Source: Neoechinorhynchus agilis (taxonomy: Eukaryota > Acanthocephala). From it: 64,000 bases of DNA. Both the position numbers and the translations under genes were made by a program. This document shows, piece by piece, positions 21,843 to 35,396 of the stretch. The number at the start of each line of letters is the position of its first letter. The first letter of the stretch is position 1. The stretch covers positions 868,001-932,000 of the forward strand of contig CM121343.1 of NCBI GenBank assembly GCA_051530055.1. The letters run 5' to 3'. The notes beneath the pieces were generated by a model that did no database searches, was not told the origin of the DNA, and saw only the letters and a list, made by a program, of their open reading frames with translations.

Positions 21843-24800
21843 ATGGCTTCACGGATTGCAGTATGGATAATTCTGACCTCCGCTGCTTCGGTTAGTGAAT
21901 TATCCGGTAATTCGAATCATTTCTTGAATGAATCATCCAACGTTTTCCTTACAAAACCTCCATCAAAGTACTTATTGTTGTTATTGTGCTCAGTACTTAT
22001 TGGTTTGCTGAGCTTTGAGTTTCTTGCGAGAGCTCGCCTACAAGGCTTTTTTGTGCAATATTTGCTTCGAAGATACTGTGCAAGCAATCAGCACGCAAAT
22101 ATCGAAATCACCTTGGATTCAACTTCCTTCTCAATTATATTTGCAACTTGGCATGCCCACAATCTCAGGATTAAAAACGATAGAGTGGTTGTTACGATTA
22201 AAGTGTTATCAATTAGTATGACATACTGGCTTATAGATCGACTCAAAATTGGTCCTTTCAAGGAAGGTGGATTACTTCTTGTCCGAGCTCAGGGAGTGCA
22301 AATTCGTCTGTCACCTGCAAAGAAATCGGCAATGTTGGATAACAGGATGTCTCATGTACCCCAGTATAGATTCTTCAACGACGATATGTCGGATTCTGAA
22401 GATGAGCAGGGGTTTGCAAGGAGGTCAAGTGTTATTTGGCGTTCATGTTTCCGCTTGTTTTATCCCATCGCTAATCGAATTTACTCAAACGTGGTCTCAG
22501 ACATATTCTGTTTTCTGGTGACTTGCATCTCAATGGTAATTACGGACATTAAGGTATCACTAACTTATCCAGATTCCCCAATTGCGCTTTCTATGAGCAG
22601 CAATTTCTTAAATGGGAAGCTAGGCTTTACAGCCACTGACGCCAGCATAAAAACCTCCATCCGATCATTCTACACTAGAGTATCCATATTTGGGTTTGAT
22701 TCGTACTGGGTATCGTGGCCAAACAGTGTACCGAAAGATTTGTACTCCTTTGTCAAGTCAAATCACATCGATTGTCAGTACATCTATGATTCATCATCGA
22801 ACGCTCTTAACTCGGATTGCCCAATGTGGTGGAGTACTGATCATCCACTAGAGCCATGGATATTAAATATTCAATATAATGATGAACTATTCGTTCAATA
22901 TAGCCCGATTTCCAATAGGTTACGGTCCCTGCTCTATTACGAATATTTTCCAATGAAATATGAAGACCAGGTTGTATCAAACGACTATGCGACTGTTCCA
23001 AGTGCACTACGGGGTTGTAGAATAGACATTGGTGCCAGTAACAAAACCGACCCCTGCTGTCGGCACTTTAAATTCATTATGTGGTGGGCTCACACAGCCT
23101 CCTCAACCGAATCACTCACCGTAACAAGTAAAAGCGGATTCTCTTTCTCAGCTTATGTTCCATATTTAGTCGGACCGGATGGGTCCGATTTGTCTTTAAA
23201 CGTCCTTTTTCACGATACAAATGTGAGCGCCTCTAGCTTATGTTTTTCGCGCTTGTACTCACCAAGGAATGGAGCAAAGAAACATGAAACAATGATCACC
23301 GCAAATATCCACTTCCCGAACGCATGGCATGATGTTCAAGTTTGGAGGATATCGTTTCATTCGAAATCGCCAAGCATCGTCTACCTTCTGAACTATCACA
23401 TCGATTACGTTAAAAGTTTCGTGGACGACTGGACTGCCCAGCCGTCCAGTCCAGTAATTTCAAATGCTTCGACTTTTATTCGTACTCAGTATCTTGCGAA
23501 TTTCCAATTCGATCTCATACAAATTCGCCTACCCGTAAATCAGTTCAACGTTCTCGATTGCAATGAAAAGGACGATGATGACGATATCCAGAACACGTAT
23601 TTTATTATTGAGTCGAATAAGCCATTATTGATCAACCTTTCCATGCCATTCCTTGATTTCTGTCCCGAATTGGCTACAATCGAGTTTGATTTGACAGCAA
23701 ATGAACTTGTGCTCAGCTTTCTTTTTGGTCTCGATAGTCTTAATACAAGCGCCTTCTATACTCTACTAAACCAGTCATCGAATTTTCAATCACACATATC
23801 ACGTCCGAATATCATCAAGGCGTGGTATTCCCCGGAATTGAGCGTAAAATCCAAATATACATATCATCCAGTTGATTCATTTTTGACATTCTCGCGGTCA
23901 TCACAATCTTCTGCCGGGGTTGACCCATTTAAGCTCAGTCCTGATATGCTCGAGAACTCGATATTCCTGGGATCATTCTCCGACTTGTTATTGTCAGGTA
24001 GTTTACTACGATATCTGTGGTTTTTTAAAGACAACTATTTCGGTCTGTACCAAAATGTGCATGACATCCGAGGCAGAAAACACCATTTTACTCAAGTCGC
24101 CCCAGATGAGCCATTCCATCAAATTCTTTTAAAAAGACCGTTACTCATCAAGTTACACATGATAATCACTCGAATCAGAGCTCATATCGGAGCCTACGAC
24201 AACGGCATTTCGTTTGCCCCAATCATTCTTGTGGACGGTCTCCATACTGAAGTCTTCTACAACCACGAAACGATGCGCTTGGGAGTTGGATTCACTTCCG
24301 TACGATCGTACATCCGCGGTGAACGCGATATGGGCAGTCTATACATTACGGACGGTATTCAATTTAGAGCACAGTCGCTCATGTGTCCACAATTTCACAA
24401 GCCGGAATCTATCGAATATGCATGGATCGTTGAGGTAATCATAGGAAAGCTCGAGGGACGTATTTTGTTTGAAGATTTGGACCGCTTAGTTCGTGAAACA
24501 TTACCTTCTTTTATTTTAACTGCAAATGAAAATGAACGAAATGCTTGCATTCCTTTCGAAATTCCTAAGCAGCTTCAACTAAAAGTAGACCAAGTCAAAC
24601 TTGCTATGGATGGATTACAAATAAACGTGACCAGTCCCAAAAATTTGCAACTTATTTGTACATCGATGGATGCGATGCATTTAATATACTGTTCATTGCA
24701 CCATAAGATGTGTCGTAGTGGCGCCGAAGTCGTTCTGATGGGGATAAATTGCCGACATTTGATGAACGCTTTTGCCCCCAATAGCACATTCTTCGAAACA

Positions 24801-27800
24801 GCTCATTTGATTTGCCCATTGATAAGTGTGAATTTCAGAGGTGGCGAAGGGGACGTATCTCGGACGTCGATCCAGTTCCTGGTTGAAAATGATCGAAAAT
24901 TTAAGCGCATTAAACCAATTTGGGAGCAGAGAATGTCAACTGAAATGGTTACTTGTGTGTGCTTTGGTGGCATCGAGTTTTGCGGAAAACTTCCACCGGA
25001 TTTCTTTGGCAAGCGCAACTGTAAATATGCTGCAAATGAGTGCGAATTCGGCTTTGTGCCAAACACAGCCGACCGACTTGCTGGCTTGGCCTTGAAACTG
25101 ACCAATACGTTCGTTAATCCTAGTTCCGTCACTGGCAACCAATCTTCAATACCCTTTATTAAACATTCGGAGGACAACGTAGTTCTAATGCACGCAGCAT
25201 CCACGGGATCACTTGACTCTTTATCGGCATTTCGCGATCGGCTTAGACGATATGAATCGATCCCTGAGGATTCTAGATTAAACGAATCAGCGAAGATCAG
25301 TGTTGGAACGCCTACGCAGAAAAAAGGGAATGTCGTTGTCGATTTGGCTGGCCAAATGAACATACCTATTTGGAAATCAAGATTGCTTTTAGATAGTTAT
25401 GTTGAGCATTCTCATTTGTTTCGTGTGACTAAGCGTGTACTTCGATTCCCAACTGCAGATTCTGCTGATATTGATTTTGAGTGGAAACCTACCTTCTTGA
25501 TGACCGAGCCGACATCGCCCGATTTTACCGATTTAGAGTACACAATTCAAGACGACGATATGGCAAAATTTGATGAAATTTCGTGCCCAATGTTAAATGT
25601 GGTGTTTCACAGGAAGCTCGATATTTTGATGAGTCCAATATTCGTAGAATCAATCGCTGATTTACGAGCAGAGACGGAAATATTAGTAGGTGCATATCTT
25701 GACTTGGTAACTTCGTCAGTGATTTCCAAGCTACCATCCAAGGTGAGGCAAATGTCCAACAGTCAAGTCACCGTTTCGATAAGCCGATGCTCCGTGAAAT
25801 CCAAGCAATGCGGTTTATCTGAACGTACAGTTCATTTGAATGATCTCGAAGTCTCTTCCGATGTGATATGTGCAAGTGAGATCGGTTTGACTCTTAAGGG
25901 CATCAAGCTGTGCGTTTTAAAATCTTGCACACATCCCGAACAATCCGACGATATTGCAGTGAAATTCTCACTTAAACAATCGTCCCTGTTTTTGACCAGG
26001 TCTTCTAAAGTATTTTCCGAACCAGAGAAATTGTCAATTACCGCTCTTCCCAAGCCTCACACAAATTCAATTCATTGTCGTCCTGAGCGATGCAGCGACC
26101 CAATCATGACCTGTTGTCAAATTCGAGACGTATTAGTGAGTGCGATCTATCCACAATCTACAAGATGTGCCTTATCAAAGGCCACTTTTAATGTTGAAAT
26201 TAATTCAATTCTAATTGAGCTACCCGATCCGCCAGCATTCGTTCTGAAGATGCGGAATCCAACAAACAGTCGCTACCATTGGCACTTTTTAAATACGCTG
26301 CCACCAACGCTCAATGCATGGACAAGCTGCTCGGCACGGGTGCAGGGCACTCTTAGGCGACATAAGAAAGAAGTTGAAATAACCCCTGTTGTTCTTATAA
26401 CCTACTCATTATATAAGATTTTGAATGATACGGATGACAGTACTTATATACCATCTCGTATCCCACTAACGCCCGATTCGCTGATCCTGCGTTCCAATGA
26501 TTCGGTGGCCGTACTGCACGATATAAGACGATTTCTTTTAACTTCACATTCTGGTTTCTATCGCATATATCAACTCGTCAATTACATGGCACTTAGAGAG
26601 GATTCAGAAACGGCCATGCATTTATTGACAGCTTATCTCCTTCGAATGTGGTTTATAAGGAACTCATCAAAACGATCAGGCTCACGGAGTCATGAAGCCT
26701 TAACTGATTCCAAATCTGCATTTCAAAGGAAAATGAATTTACTCTTAGAGTTGCCATCACAATGGATGAGTTCTATTCGTGGCCACAGAATATTCACCTC
26801 TCGTTTGTCAGTCAATAATAGACATCGCAGTAGCAACACTTGTAGGATAGTCGCCCCACCCGTCGCTGTAGTTGGGCCAGTCGAGGACGCCATTGCTATT
26901 GAACGTTTGTCAAAATCAGAAGCTACAAGGACCAGTCTTAAGACGTTTAGGATTTTATTGGAAACACTCGGAATTGATAGTAGTAAGCTCAATGGACCGT
27001 TGAATGATGGATTGAGCGGGTTGAACAGTCCCTTAATGAGTACATGCGCTACAACTTCAACGGAACCTTGCATTCATACTTATGATGATGCATCAATATC
27101 ATCCTCCTGCTCGTCGCAGCATCCAGGTTGTAAGGCTTCCAATACAACAGCAGGAAGGAGAAGGAATAGAAGGTCCGCAACGTTGCATGTATTTCATTCA
27201 TTGTTGGCAGCTACCGCAAAAACTCGCTACCACCACGTACACTTGCGGTTGGGAAATATTCAAATCATCGTTGTGCGGCCCGAAAACTGCAAGTGCGTTC
27301 ATGAGTCCGATAAATGCGGACTTGTCGCTGTTTCCCTTACGAATATTAGTATGAATGCTATTTTGAGTCGTTTTAAGTCTTCGACAATGTCTACGAATCT
27401 TACGATCAACTCCGGATTGGGTTTAGATAACGCAGTCATTGTCGCAAATATACCGTTAAAACAACTATTCCTGACCTGGCACTGCTTTCTTATTGAGCTA
27501 ATTTACAGTTTTTATTGTTTTTACGTCTATAATTAATTGCATATTTTCAATTTAAGGCATCCCAATCTTTTATGGCATGCAAAGAATTGAGTGTGCAATT
27601 TTTCTAAGTATTTTTTAGTTGAATTTCTTGATAGTAGCGGAAATCATCGTGATATTTTGAACGACTTAATAAAAGTTGAGGTATTCATTGCACTTTTCCA
27701 ATAAGGTCATGAATGGTCGTAGTAGCTCGTTTAGCCATACAAATTCACAATACGATTTTGCATGCTTTCAAATCAAGTAGTTTACCTCCGGAGACATTAT

Positions 27801-30800
27801 CCAGTCTTACAAGAAGAAGATTGTTTGATGCAAGTTTAGAGACAGAATTTCGTCTGTTTGAATCTTTTATTAACGACGTTGTGGTGCATCCTACTTCTAT
27901 TCGGGAACGGAGCGTATCGTCAATTTCTGGCGTACGTCTTCAATTTAACGTGTTTGTGTGGATGAGCATCCATCAATTCAAATTTTCTACTCACATAGGT
28001 GATCTACGGGTGAACTGTGCGATAGACTCACTGAGAAGCTCCTTGACACTAAAGAGAACTGTAATGTCAACGGGCATTTTCGAGAATACGCAGAACCCGA
28101 GGGCTGGATCCAGTTTACCGTATACAATGCAACAAACATGCCACTCTTCTCCATACACAGGATCATTATGTTTGGTTTTGAGATCCACAAGTTTGTGCAT
28201 GCGCGACATCCGGGATTTCGATCTTCCTGTACTGTCATTCTTTATCGCTGAAACGAGAGTATTTTCGAGTGCAAACTGCGAAGAGCAACGATTATGGAAC
28301 GAAAACGGGCAACGGGTCGCAGTCAGCGCACTTGCTGATCTTGTAACTGTTGACGTACCTTTGGTTATCCTCGATATCCACAGATTAGTGACCAAACACA
28401 CTGAGCGAATTGCCACTAGCATGATGGAGTATTTTGTTCCAATTCCCAAAACAAACGAGGAAGTCATACCTGATAGTGCAATGGGAGCAACAACTCCATC
28501 GTCCACGACATCACACCTTACGCACCAGACCACTTCGCTGACGTGGATGTCTATGGGCACCGTATCCTTTAATGTTCAACTGCAAGGCCTTCGTCTAGCC
28601 GATAGTTTACATAGCAATTTGAAAGCTGAATACAAAGTCGGCTTAATTGAAGGAAACGGGATTGTTAGTAAAGTGATTGGAACGGATTTTTACGTCAACG
28701 AACATGCCCTCAAGTTCCTATATAAACTTGGTGAGCCAGAAAGTGAAACGACGATCTCTTTTCCACCTTGCAAGCTGCATGTGAAACGGGAAGATAATAT
28801 CATTGCTACTGACTTATTAGATCTAGTGCTGGAAATTGAACGATTAAGGCACACAATGTCGGTGGACGTGCTTGCAGAACTTTTATTCGTTCTTCGATTA
28901 TTCTGGAAAAGCGTTTCTAAGATCTTTAAAAAAATAGATGTTCAAAAACTTATATCCAAATTTGCAGGCGAAACTACTTCCTTGCAGCAACAGCTTTCTC
29001 ACAGACAAGACGTTAAGTATCGATGCGGAATTAATATGCAGGGCGTCGAAATTACATGCCGCACATCGACTTATACTGCAGTTCGGTTGGAGAGTGGCAC
29101 TGTTCCAATCAAGATATTGATCACAAATTGGTCGGACGGTCATTACGTGCCAAATAAGCATATTGTCAATGCATCTTTTGGAATATTAATGGGATTGGGA
29201 CAACTTATTTATTCTGCTGCATCTTGCGCGAATCCCTTGTTCCAGCAATCGGCTTATTTTAGAACTTGCGTTCAACTGCAAAACAAACAAATAGCTCCTG
29301 ATAAAGACGTTATCTATATCGATGTTACCCGTCCGCTTTTTTATTTGCAACCGGGTGGATTGGACTGCGCGATACTGTTTTATGTGAGTTATCGAAACTC
29401 TTACGATTATTGCCTTGAGCAGCGCGCAAGCACTTTAGATGGCACGTCTAATCTCATCACTACGTCCGAAATGGTCGACGCGGAAAAGTGTCAATCACCG
29501 ATATTAGCAACTCGTATAGGATCGCAAAAATCAAGCAGATTATCGCAACTCACAATCAGTTTAAATATTGTTAACCTTGGTATAGCCTTTCGCCTCTTTC
29601 AAAAGCCTCTTGTACAAATTGGCGATCTTGATGCGGCCAATACCGTAGTGTTCACATTAGATCGAACCTCAATTAGTGGCGCTGTTTTTGGGAAGCTTGT
29701 TCTCGCTGGTAGTTTCGCTGGATTTTGCTTACGATTTGCTGATAATTTCGTGGCAACCTATGATAATTGGCGGGGTGGAATTGGCAGCTATGGTTCGGCA
29801 AATGACGTTTCCATTGACTTGCAATTAATGAATTCATGGCGTGTTCCTTTTGGATCTTATGAAATCTATTCTCGAACAGAACGAGGCGAAATTACGCATC
29901 ATCCTTTCTGGAACCTTATAATCAGTTGGAAAATGAAAGGAATCGCAATAGATCTTGATCCATCCATCGGTTACAACCTCGCACTATTAGGAAACGCTTT
30001 AGCTCATAAGACAGCAGCGCTCATAAAGTTGGCTGTAGATTTTTTTATATGTAAAGAAAGTTATACAGAAGGAAAATCTCTAATGCTCCCTTTGCTTACA
30101 TATTGATTTATGTCCATAAAGCTACTTAGTTTATCTAAAACTTTTTTAGTCGGCCCCTATCGGGAATTGTTTTTCGTCCTTTTATGAAAACATTTTGGTG
30201 ACACTATCAAAATTTAAGTCTAGTATTCGTTGTTTTCTGGCACGAAGAAATTAAATGATGATTTTATTTTAAAATCCGATATTTTGGCATAATCTTGTAC
30301 GTCTTTATCAAGGCTGCTTGTAAGTTTTCAAATATTACAAGCAATCTTGATAAACGCGTACAAGATTGTGGTTCCGAAACCAATCGGATTTTCAAATAAA
30401 ATCATCATTTAATTTCTTCGTGCCAGAAAACAACCACTATGAACAATTTAATCTTCAAGCAGTCTAGTATTCGTTGTAATCTTACATTCAGAAATCATTC
30501 ACGTTCATTTTTATGAATGTCGCTGTTTACCGGCTTTGCGAGATGTGACGAAAACGACGATGAATGCTCCGATGTTGACTTTGATTCTGTCCAGGAAACC
30601 TACTCAGCGTGTTGCCAAACGGTCTTTGCAAAGAACTGTAGAGATTCAGTTTCGAATAAAAGTAAAGAGGAGTTCCGAGGGATCATTCGTAATCTTGAAA
30701 AGAAAATCGAGCAACTGAGAAAATCAGGTGGAACACAAGACGAGATTGATACTAATCTACGCCAGTTGAGATTATTCGAGGAACGATTGATGGGAAATTT

Positions 30801-33737
30801 TATAAAGGGTCTACATGATTTATTTAAAAGTAAGCAAATATTGAATGTCGTCGACGGAGGCGAGCTCGACAAGTTTGGAATTGGTAGTCGAGCAAGGAGC
30901 CATACTAAAAACGCTCAGCAGCCACCTGCTGCAGTCAATTTTCAGTTACAGCTTCAACTTCACATCGAAAGCGGTCTTGCGATTCTTCACCCTGATATAT
31001 TTTGCGAAAAACTCGAGGACACAGGAGCCACGCTCTCTCAGCAAAAGAAAAGGATGCGTGATGAACAAGAGCGTAGTGAATTCGAATTACCCGGTATATT
31101 GGTAAATGCCAAATACTCCTCTGTTTATCCTGAAACATTCGATCTGTGTGGTCATGGTGAATTTTTTCAAGGCCGTTACGCTAATCTTTACTGTCAATGT
31201 TTTGTTCAATCAATGTCCAATTGTATGATGTTGAATCCTCAGGTTTTGGATTTCTTTGACCGAATGATAGAGGGAATGAGGAAGCCGGACGATCGAAAAC
31301 CTCAAACGACCACATCTGCTTCCGTTTTGTCAGTGGAAGATCCTAAAACTCCTCCGTTTTTTATGAACGTTGTAGTTAGCGTAGCGATTGAACCAAGTAT
31401 TATCTTGCTTACCTGCCATCCGCATTCCCGGATGGAATGTGAATTGCGATCTCCATCGATCGATTTTGTCTTTACTCGTACTGCCCCCGTAGAACAAAAA
31501 CAGCTATTGAGATTCAAACGAAAAGGAGAAAGTGCAGGATTGGCTTCGAATTCTATCTTTCATTGTTCTGTACGCGCTAAGGACTTCAGAGTAAAAATAT
31601 ATCACCCATATGTGAGCACAAGAATACCGAGCGTTGGAGTTAGTCATGACAGATCCGACGGGAACACTGCATCTTCCCGAATAAAAGCTGGCGCTCTCAG
31701 CAGAAGCGCGCTGGTGCTTTCAGTTTCGTCAGCTCTATGCAATATTGGTCGATTTCGAAACGTGAGTTATAGTGGTTCATGCATTGAACAGGATGTCCAC
31801 GTCGCTGCCGTCTTTAGAATTGGTAAATCTTCATTTGACTACGATGTAAGGAAACTTCAGGAGATCTTGTGCTTCCCTCGAGCGTGGTACAATAAATCGC
31901 TCATGAGGAAATTGTTCATTGGAGATGAAGGACGCAGAGAATCGAAAAATATCACACCCAATACCACGTCCGGTGCAAATAATTGCTGGTGCACTCGAGT
32001 GTCCTTTACTGGATGCATTGAACAAGTACACATTAATATGAAAATGAGCAACATAATGGGTATTGTTTCATGGCTCACACAACAATTACATACTATCGGT
32101 AGCATTCGTTTGGATAGCTACCATAATCGCGAGATCGATATCGAGACTTATTTTGAATCCTCCCGCTTTGTCGCCGAGCAAGGTATCATTGGTGGAAAGT
32201 CAGAGATCGTTGATATGTGGGTCAGATTCCTCACTAACGAGAAACGACCACGTGTGGCTGACTACGCTTTGAAAGCAAACTTAGACCATTCATTCTGAAC
32301 CTTCCCTCTTTTTACTGTTTTGTACTTATCGTTCTGATGGCGATCGAAAATTCCCAATTCTCAAATAATTGTATGGACATTGTACGTTGCTATCTTTCTA
32401 CCGCTCTCGTTTTCTAGTTGTAAATCACGTATTCTAACGAAATGTCATGAACGATGCCTACACAAAGATTTTGAATTTTCACTTATAAAAAAAGGTTCAG
32501 AACGACTGGTACAGGTGGATTTGAGCTCCGACTTGATCATATGACGGAGTGCATAATGCTATGCCGTATAGTCCAAATCGAGTTAAATATTTTGAATGCG
32601 ATGACCACCGAGCAAGGCGTTTACAAGTGTGAATTGGATCTGAACTTTAACAATGCGGAAGCAATGATAAACGCCTCTACTGGTCCTGATCTAATGCGAA
32701 TGTTTGACAAACTTCGCGAATTTTGTAAGCAACAGCTACAATCCAGTCGGTCTATACTGTATATGTTGAAACCGGAAACTTCTTCGAGTAGTGTGAAATC
32801 CACATCTTTACGTAAAAAAAACTTGCCAAAAATCAAAAATCGCCTTGGGATTTGTGATAAGGGCAATCTAAAGGTAAAAACTACACACGGTTCCTTGGCA
32901 GTATTCCATGGCATGAATTTTAAAGCGAGGCAATGGGCTGTTTTTTCTACAACAAACGCGACTCTAGAATTTGAAGTGAGCCGAGAGGGTCCCAATGAGC
33001 TAGTTCAGCGTTTAAATTTGAACCTGGGCAATGTAGAAACAATGGGAAGGTCGGCACTTATTTACCGAGTTATCAAAGGGGCATTGACCCCTTCTCAGTC
33101 GTCGGACATTCGCGACTGGTTTGATTATGCACTCCAATCCGCGCTGAATCCATCGTCCATGCACTCGTATGATCAGACAACCGAGCCAATTTTCGTAGTG
33201 CCACAGTCGCAGTTCAATCTCATTCACCGGGTCATCGATAATAATCGCGTAATTTGCAACTTTCGATCCACGTTTGCCACACATGCATTGTTCACGTTCA
33301 ACGCAGATCATTACATGTTCCTGCATGATCTAATCATTCGATACATGAGCGAAAAATCGATTGCCCGATGTTCACTCAGAAGTGCTGATTCAAAACGACA
33401 ATCTGAAAAAAGTCAGTCCCAAACATCTACCATGTCACTCTTGACGCCCATCGATTCAATTAGCATGAGCGAATTGAGCGATGATATCAGAGTATATGAG
33501 TGTCCTTCTGGTCATTGGAAGCTTGAGCCGAATATAAGACTGATTGCTCCTTACGGTAGTGAAGTTGAGCCAGTCGGAGCCGACAAACTTTTAGCGAAAC
33601 TGGGGTTTAAACATGCTAGAATAACTATACCGAAATGGATTCAGCGCAGTATTATGGATAGCAGCTACGCAGTTATCACGACTATCACTGATTCGGTAAT
33701 ATTATTATTGCTGCCAGAATGGATGACTAGGGAATGA
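21843..33737 (+). CDS. BLTP1: Bridge-like lipid transfer protein 1 (KIAA1109/Tweek/LPD-3 type)
   Basis: BLTP1 proteins are giant rods with a hydrophobic groove that move phospholipids between ER and plasma membrane or other contacts. Four long open stretches make up most of it: 21843-27536, 27713-30106, 30517-32298 and 32541-33737, together about 3,680 codons (C. elegans LPD-3 is about 4,000, human about 5,000). The N-terminal region has a membrane segment at residues ~43-62 followed by the family's chorein-like start (FSIIFATWHAHNLRIKND, SISMTYWLIDRLKIG). The last stretch has the conserved AEAMINASTGPDL and the family C-terminus HWKLEPNIRL, EPVGADKLLAKLGFKHARIT, IPKWIQRSIMD. The stretches must be joined by introns, perhaps with tiny exons between 27550 and 27690 and around 32510; I could not fix every junction. 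The intron near 30107-30516 holds an inverted-repeat element. Start chosen at the first ATG of the open frame. Confidence 0.92.
30217..30476. mobile_element. Inverted-repeat MITE in a BLTP1 intron with 16-bp direct repeats
   Basis: Arms of about 95 bases (30229-30325 and 30338-30434) are imperfect reverse complements, with outer ends GTTGTTTTCTGG and CCAGAAAACAAC. The 16-base sequence AGTCTAGTATTCGTTG occurs at 30217-30232 and again at 30461-30476, like a target-site duplication. The inner parts (CCGATATTTTGG, AATCTTGTACG, TTTATCAAG) are shared with 38797-38950, 52570-52690 and 60560-60610, defining a dispersed family. Confidence 0.75.
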
Positions 33738-34329
33738 ACAAGCCGATCGAATCATAAACTCGGCTATATGTAAATGTCGTTGCCATGTATGCGCTTGTAT
33801 CTTTTATTTTGATTTGCAATCAACGTGCTAATTTGGCTTTTGTGTAAAAATATGGATACAATATGTGAGTATGTTTTTGATCAAGCTATTTAATCACTTT
33901 TTAAGACTTTACTTGAGACCAAGTGATCTTTGTGTTTCATCAATTGGATTCCTCATAAATGCACTCGGCTCTTGCAAACCCCTTGTTGAAAATAAAATCT
34001 TTAAAAAAAGAATGCGGCATAGACTTTAACGTTCTTTGCGAGTGAAACGCCGAGGTCTCAATGCAATGTAGAAGGCTTGTCCGTTAATCAACAAGAAAAC
34101 ATCGGAGTTTGTGTTTATTCGCCCAAAACTCAACAACTAAGGCGAATAGTTCGCCACTAAAAAATCGGCGGAGGAACCATCAATGCCTTTAAATAGGAAC
34201 TCTAAAGTCGTTCCCTTTTCACATGAGCAAAGCACTCGTAATCCTAATCTCTCCCCCCCTCATTTTTTCATACCATCAACCGAAATGAAAAGGAAAAATT
34301 TTGCTTAATTTATTTACAACGATTACAAT
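33738..34329. other. BLTP1 3' flank
   Basis: AT-rich sequence after the BLTP1 stop. It should hold the 3' UTR (several AATAAA-like words, such as AATAAAATC near 33991). No gene or clear repeat seen. Confidence 0.4.
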
Positions 34330-34352
34330 TTATTCCTGTGAACTTCTTGACG

Positions 34353-34420
34353 TTGCCAGTATACTGGCAGCGTTCCTTCGCTGTATCGCAATCGCGATTC
34401 GTTGAGCGAGGAAATTTCTA
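34353..34420. repeat. Palindromes upstream of the GIY-YIG remnant
   Basis: TGCCAGTATACTGGCA is a perfect 16-base palindrome near 34354-34369. GCGA.TTCGTTGAGCGAGGAA with nearby CGCAATCGCGATTCG gives further dyad symmetry. These probably belong to the retroelement remnant. Confidence 0.5.
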
Positions 34421-34482
34421 GAGCGCGGTTCCCCCTGTCATGCTTTGGTTTCCTGACATGAATATATGTTTGTTTTTAATAA

Positions 34483-34839
34483 ACAACCACCGACTTTCGG
34501 TGTGAACGGTGTCGGATTGACCGTGGCCACTTGGTCACGTACGTGGGCAAAACAGAAAGGCCACTTCGCCAAAGAGTGACCGAGCATGTACGAAACTCGT
34601 TGAACCCAAGTGCGCAATCGTATGTGACGACACCGTGGACGAAACATTATTCGCGAGTCCACCCGGATGGAACAGTTCAGCTGTCCACGCGCATAATGTA
34701 CAAAGCGCAGGATCCCGTCGAACTGTCGATAGCGGAAGCGCTGATCATATCCCGAGAGACCCGGGATCGTGAGGACTCTAGCGGGCATCGGTCGGTAGGA
34801 CACTCATTAAACAGAAGGATGAGTTGTCTGCCGTCATGA
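34483..34839 (+). pseudogene. GIY-YIG endonuclease remnant, Penelope-like/non-LTR retroelement
   Basis: An open stretch of about 118 codons begins after a stop at 34480-34482 and ends with TGA at 34837. It has a CERC zinc-knuckle-like pair, then the GIY-YIG core LVTYVGKTERPLRQRVTEH with the catalytic arginine context, then SIAEALIISRETRDRE. This is the C-terminal endonuclease of Penelope-like and some non-LTR retroelements, which nicks target DNA for insertion. No reverse transcriptase lies upstream, so it is a 5'-truncated copy. The frame has no ATG start and is read here as a relic. A hammerhead-like motif follows 40 bases downstream, as expected for Penelope-like ends. Confidence 0.72.
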
Positions 34840-34877
34840 ATTTCCTGTGAACCTCCACTCCACTCGCATTGCAGATT

Positions 34878-34916
34878 ACACCCTGAAGAAGCCGTTGGAC
34901 GGCGAAAGCTAGGTGT
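34878..34916 (+). ncRNA. Hammerhead-like ribozyme 3' of the GIY-YIG remnant
   Basis: Helix I strand ACACC (34878-34882), CUGAAGA (34883-34889), one A, helix II GCCGU with loop UGG and ACGGC (34891-34903), GAAA (34904-34907), GCU completing the palindrome AGCU, cleavage base A (34911), then GGUGU (34912-34916) pairing with all five bases of helix I. All required core positions are present and it is 39 nt long. The minimal palindromic helix III implies action as a dimer. The extra A before helix II is the main departure from the classic fold. Confidence 0.65.
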
Positions 34917-34929
34917 TTCAATAAAATCT

Positions 34930-35396
34930 CTCTCTTTCAGTCGGATTGTCAATCAAACAATCATCAATAGATAAAACATGCGGCTGAACAACCAAGCAGC
35001 GCTTAGTAATCTTAGTAATCTTCACTCCATAATTAACATTCATTTAACCTATCAGAAATCGAGTGTTTATAAGAACGAAAAACGAGGACACTAGTCCTAT
35101 ATTTTTTAGATTAACAAGTGAAACGTATTATTATTATCTTACCAGTTTGCAGGATTTGGCGTTTCCGAAGCTGTGAGCGAATGTTTAAAAGAAGTCGTTC
35201 AATTCGAAATGGCCCGTTTGATGTAATTGCGACTAATCGATCACAACTCAGCTCGCCGTCAGTCGTGTTTAAATTCTGTGGTCGTCTTCGTCGCACAGTT
35301 TAAGAACGGACTCCCCTAGCGCCCCATATGCATCGACCCCCACGAAATCACAGTCAAGAAGATTATTTAAATAAAAGTTCACAAATTTCGAAATTA
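34930..35396. other. Spacer between convergent genes
   Basis: AT-rich, no convincing gene. It holds the 3' flank of the metalloproteinase gene on the minus strand. Overlapping sense and antisense open frames at 35111-35303 look like chance. Confidence 0.35.

Noticed and set aside
24803-25363. 186-codon minus-strand ORF
   Set aside because: Shadow of the BLTP1 coding frame; no recognisable domain.
27991-28560. 189-codon minus-strand ORF
   Set aside because: Shadow of BLTP1 on the opposite strand.
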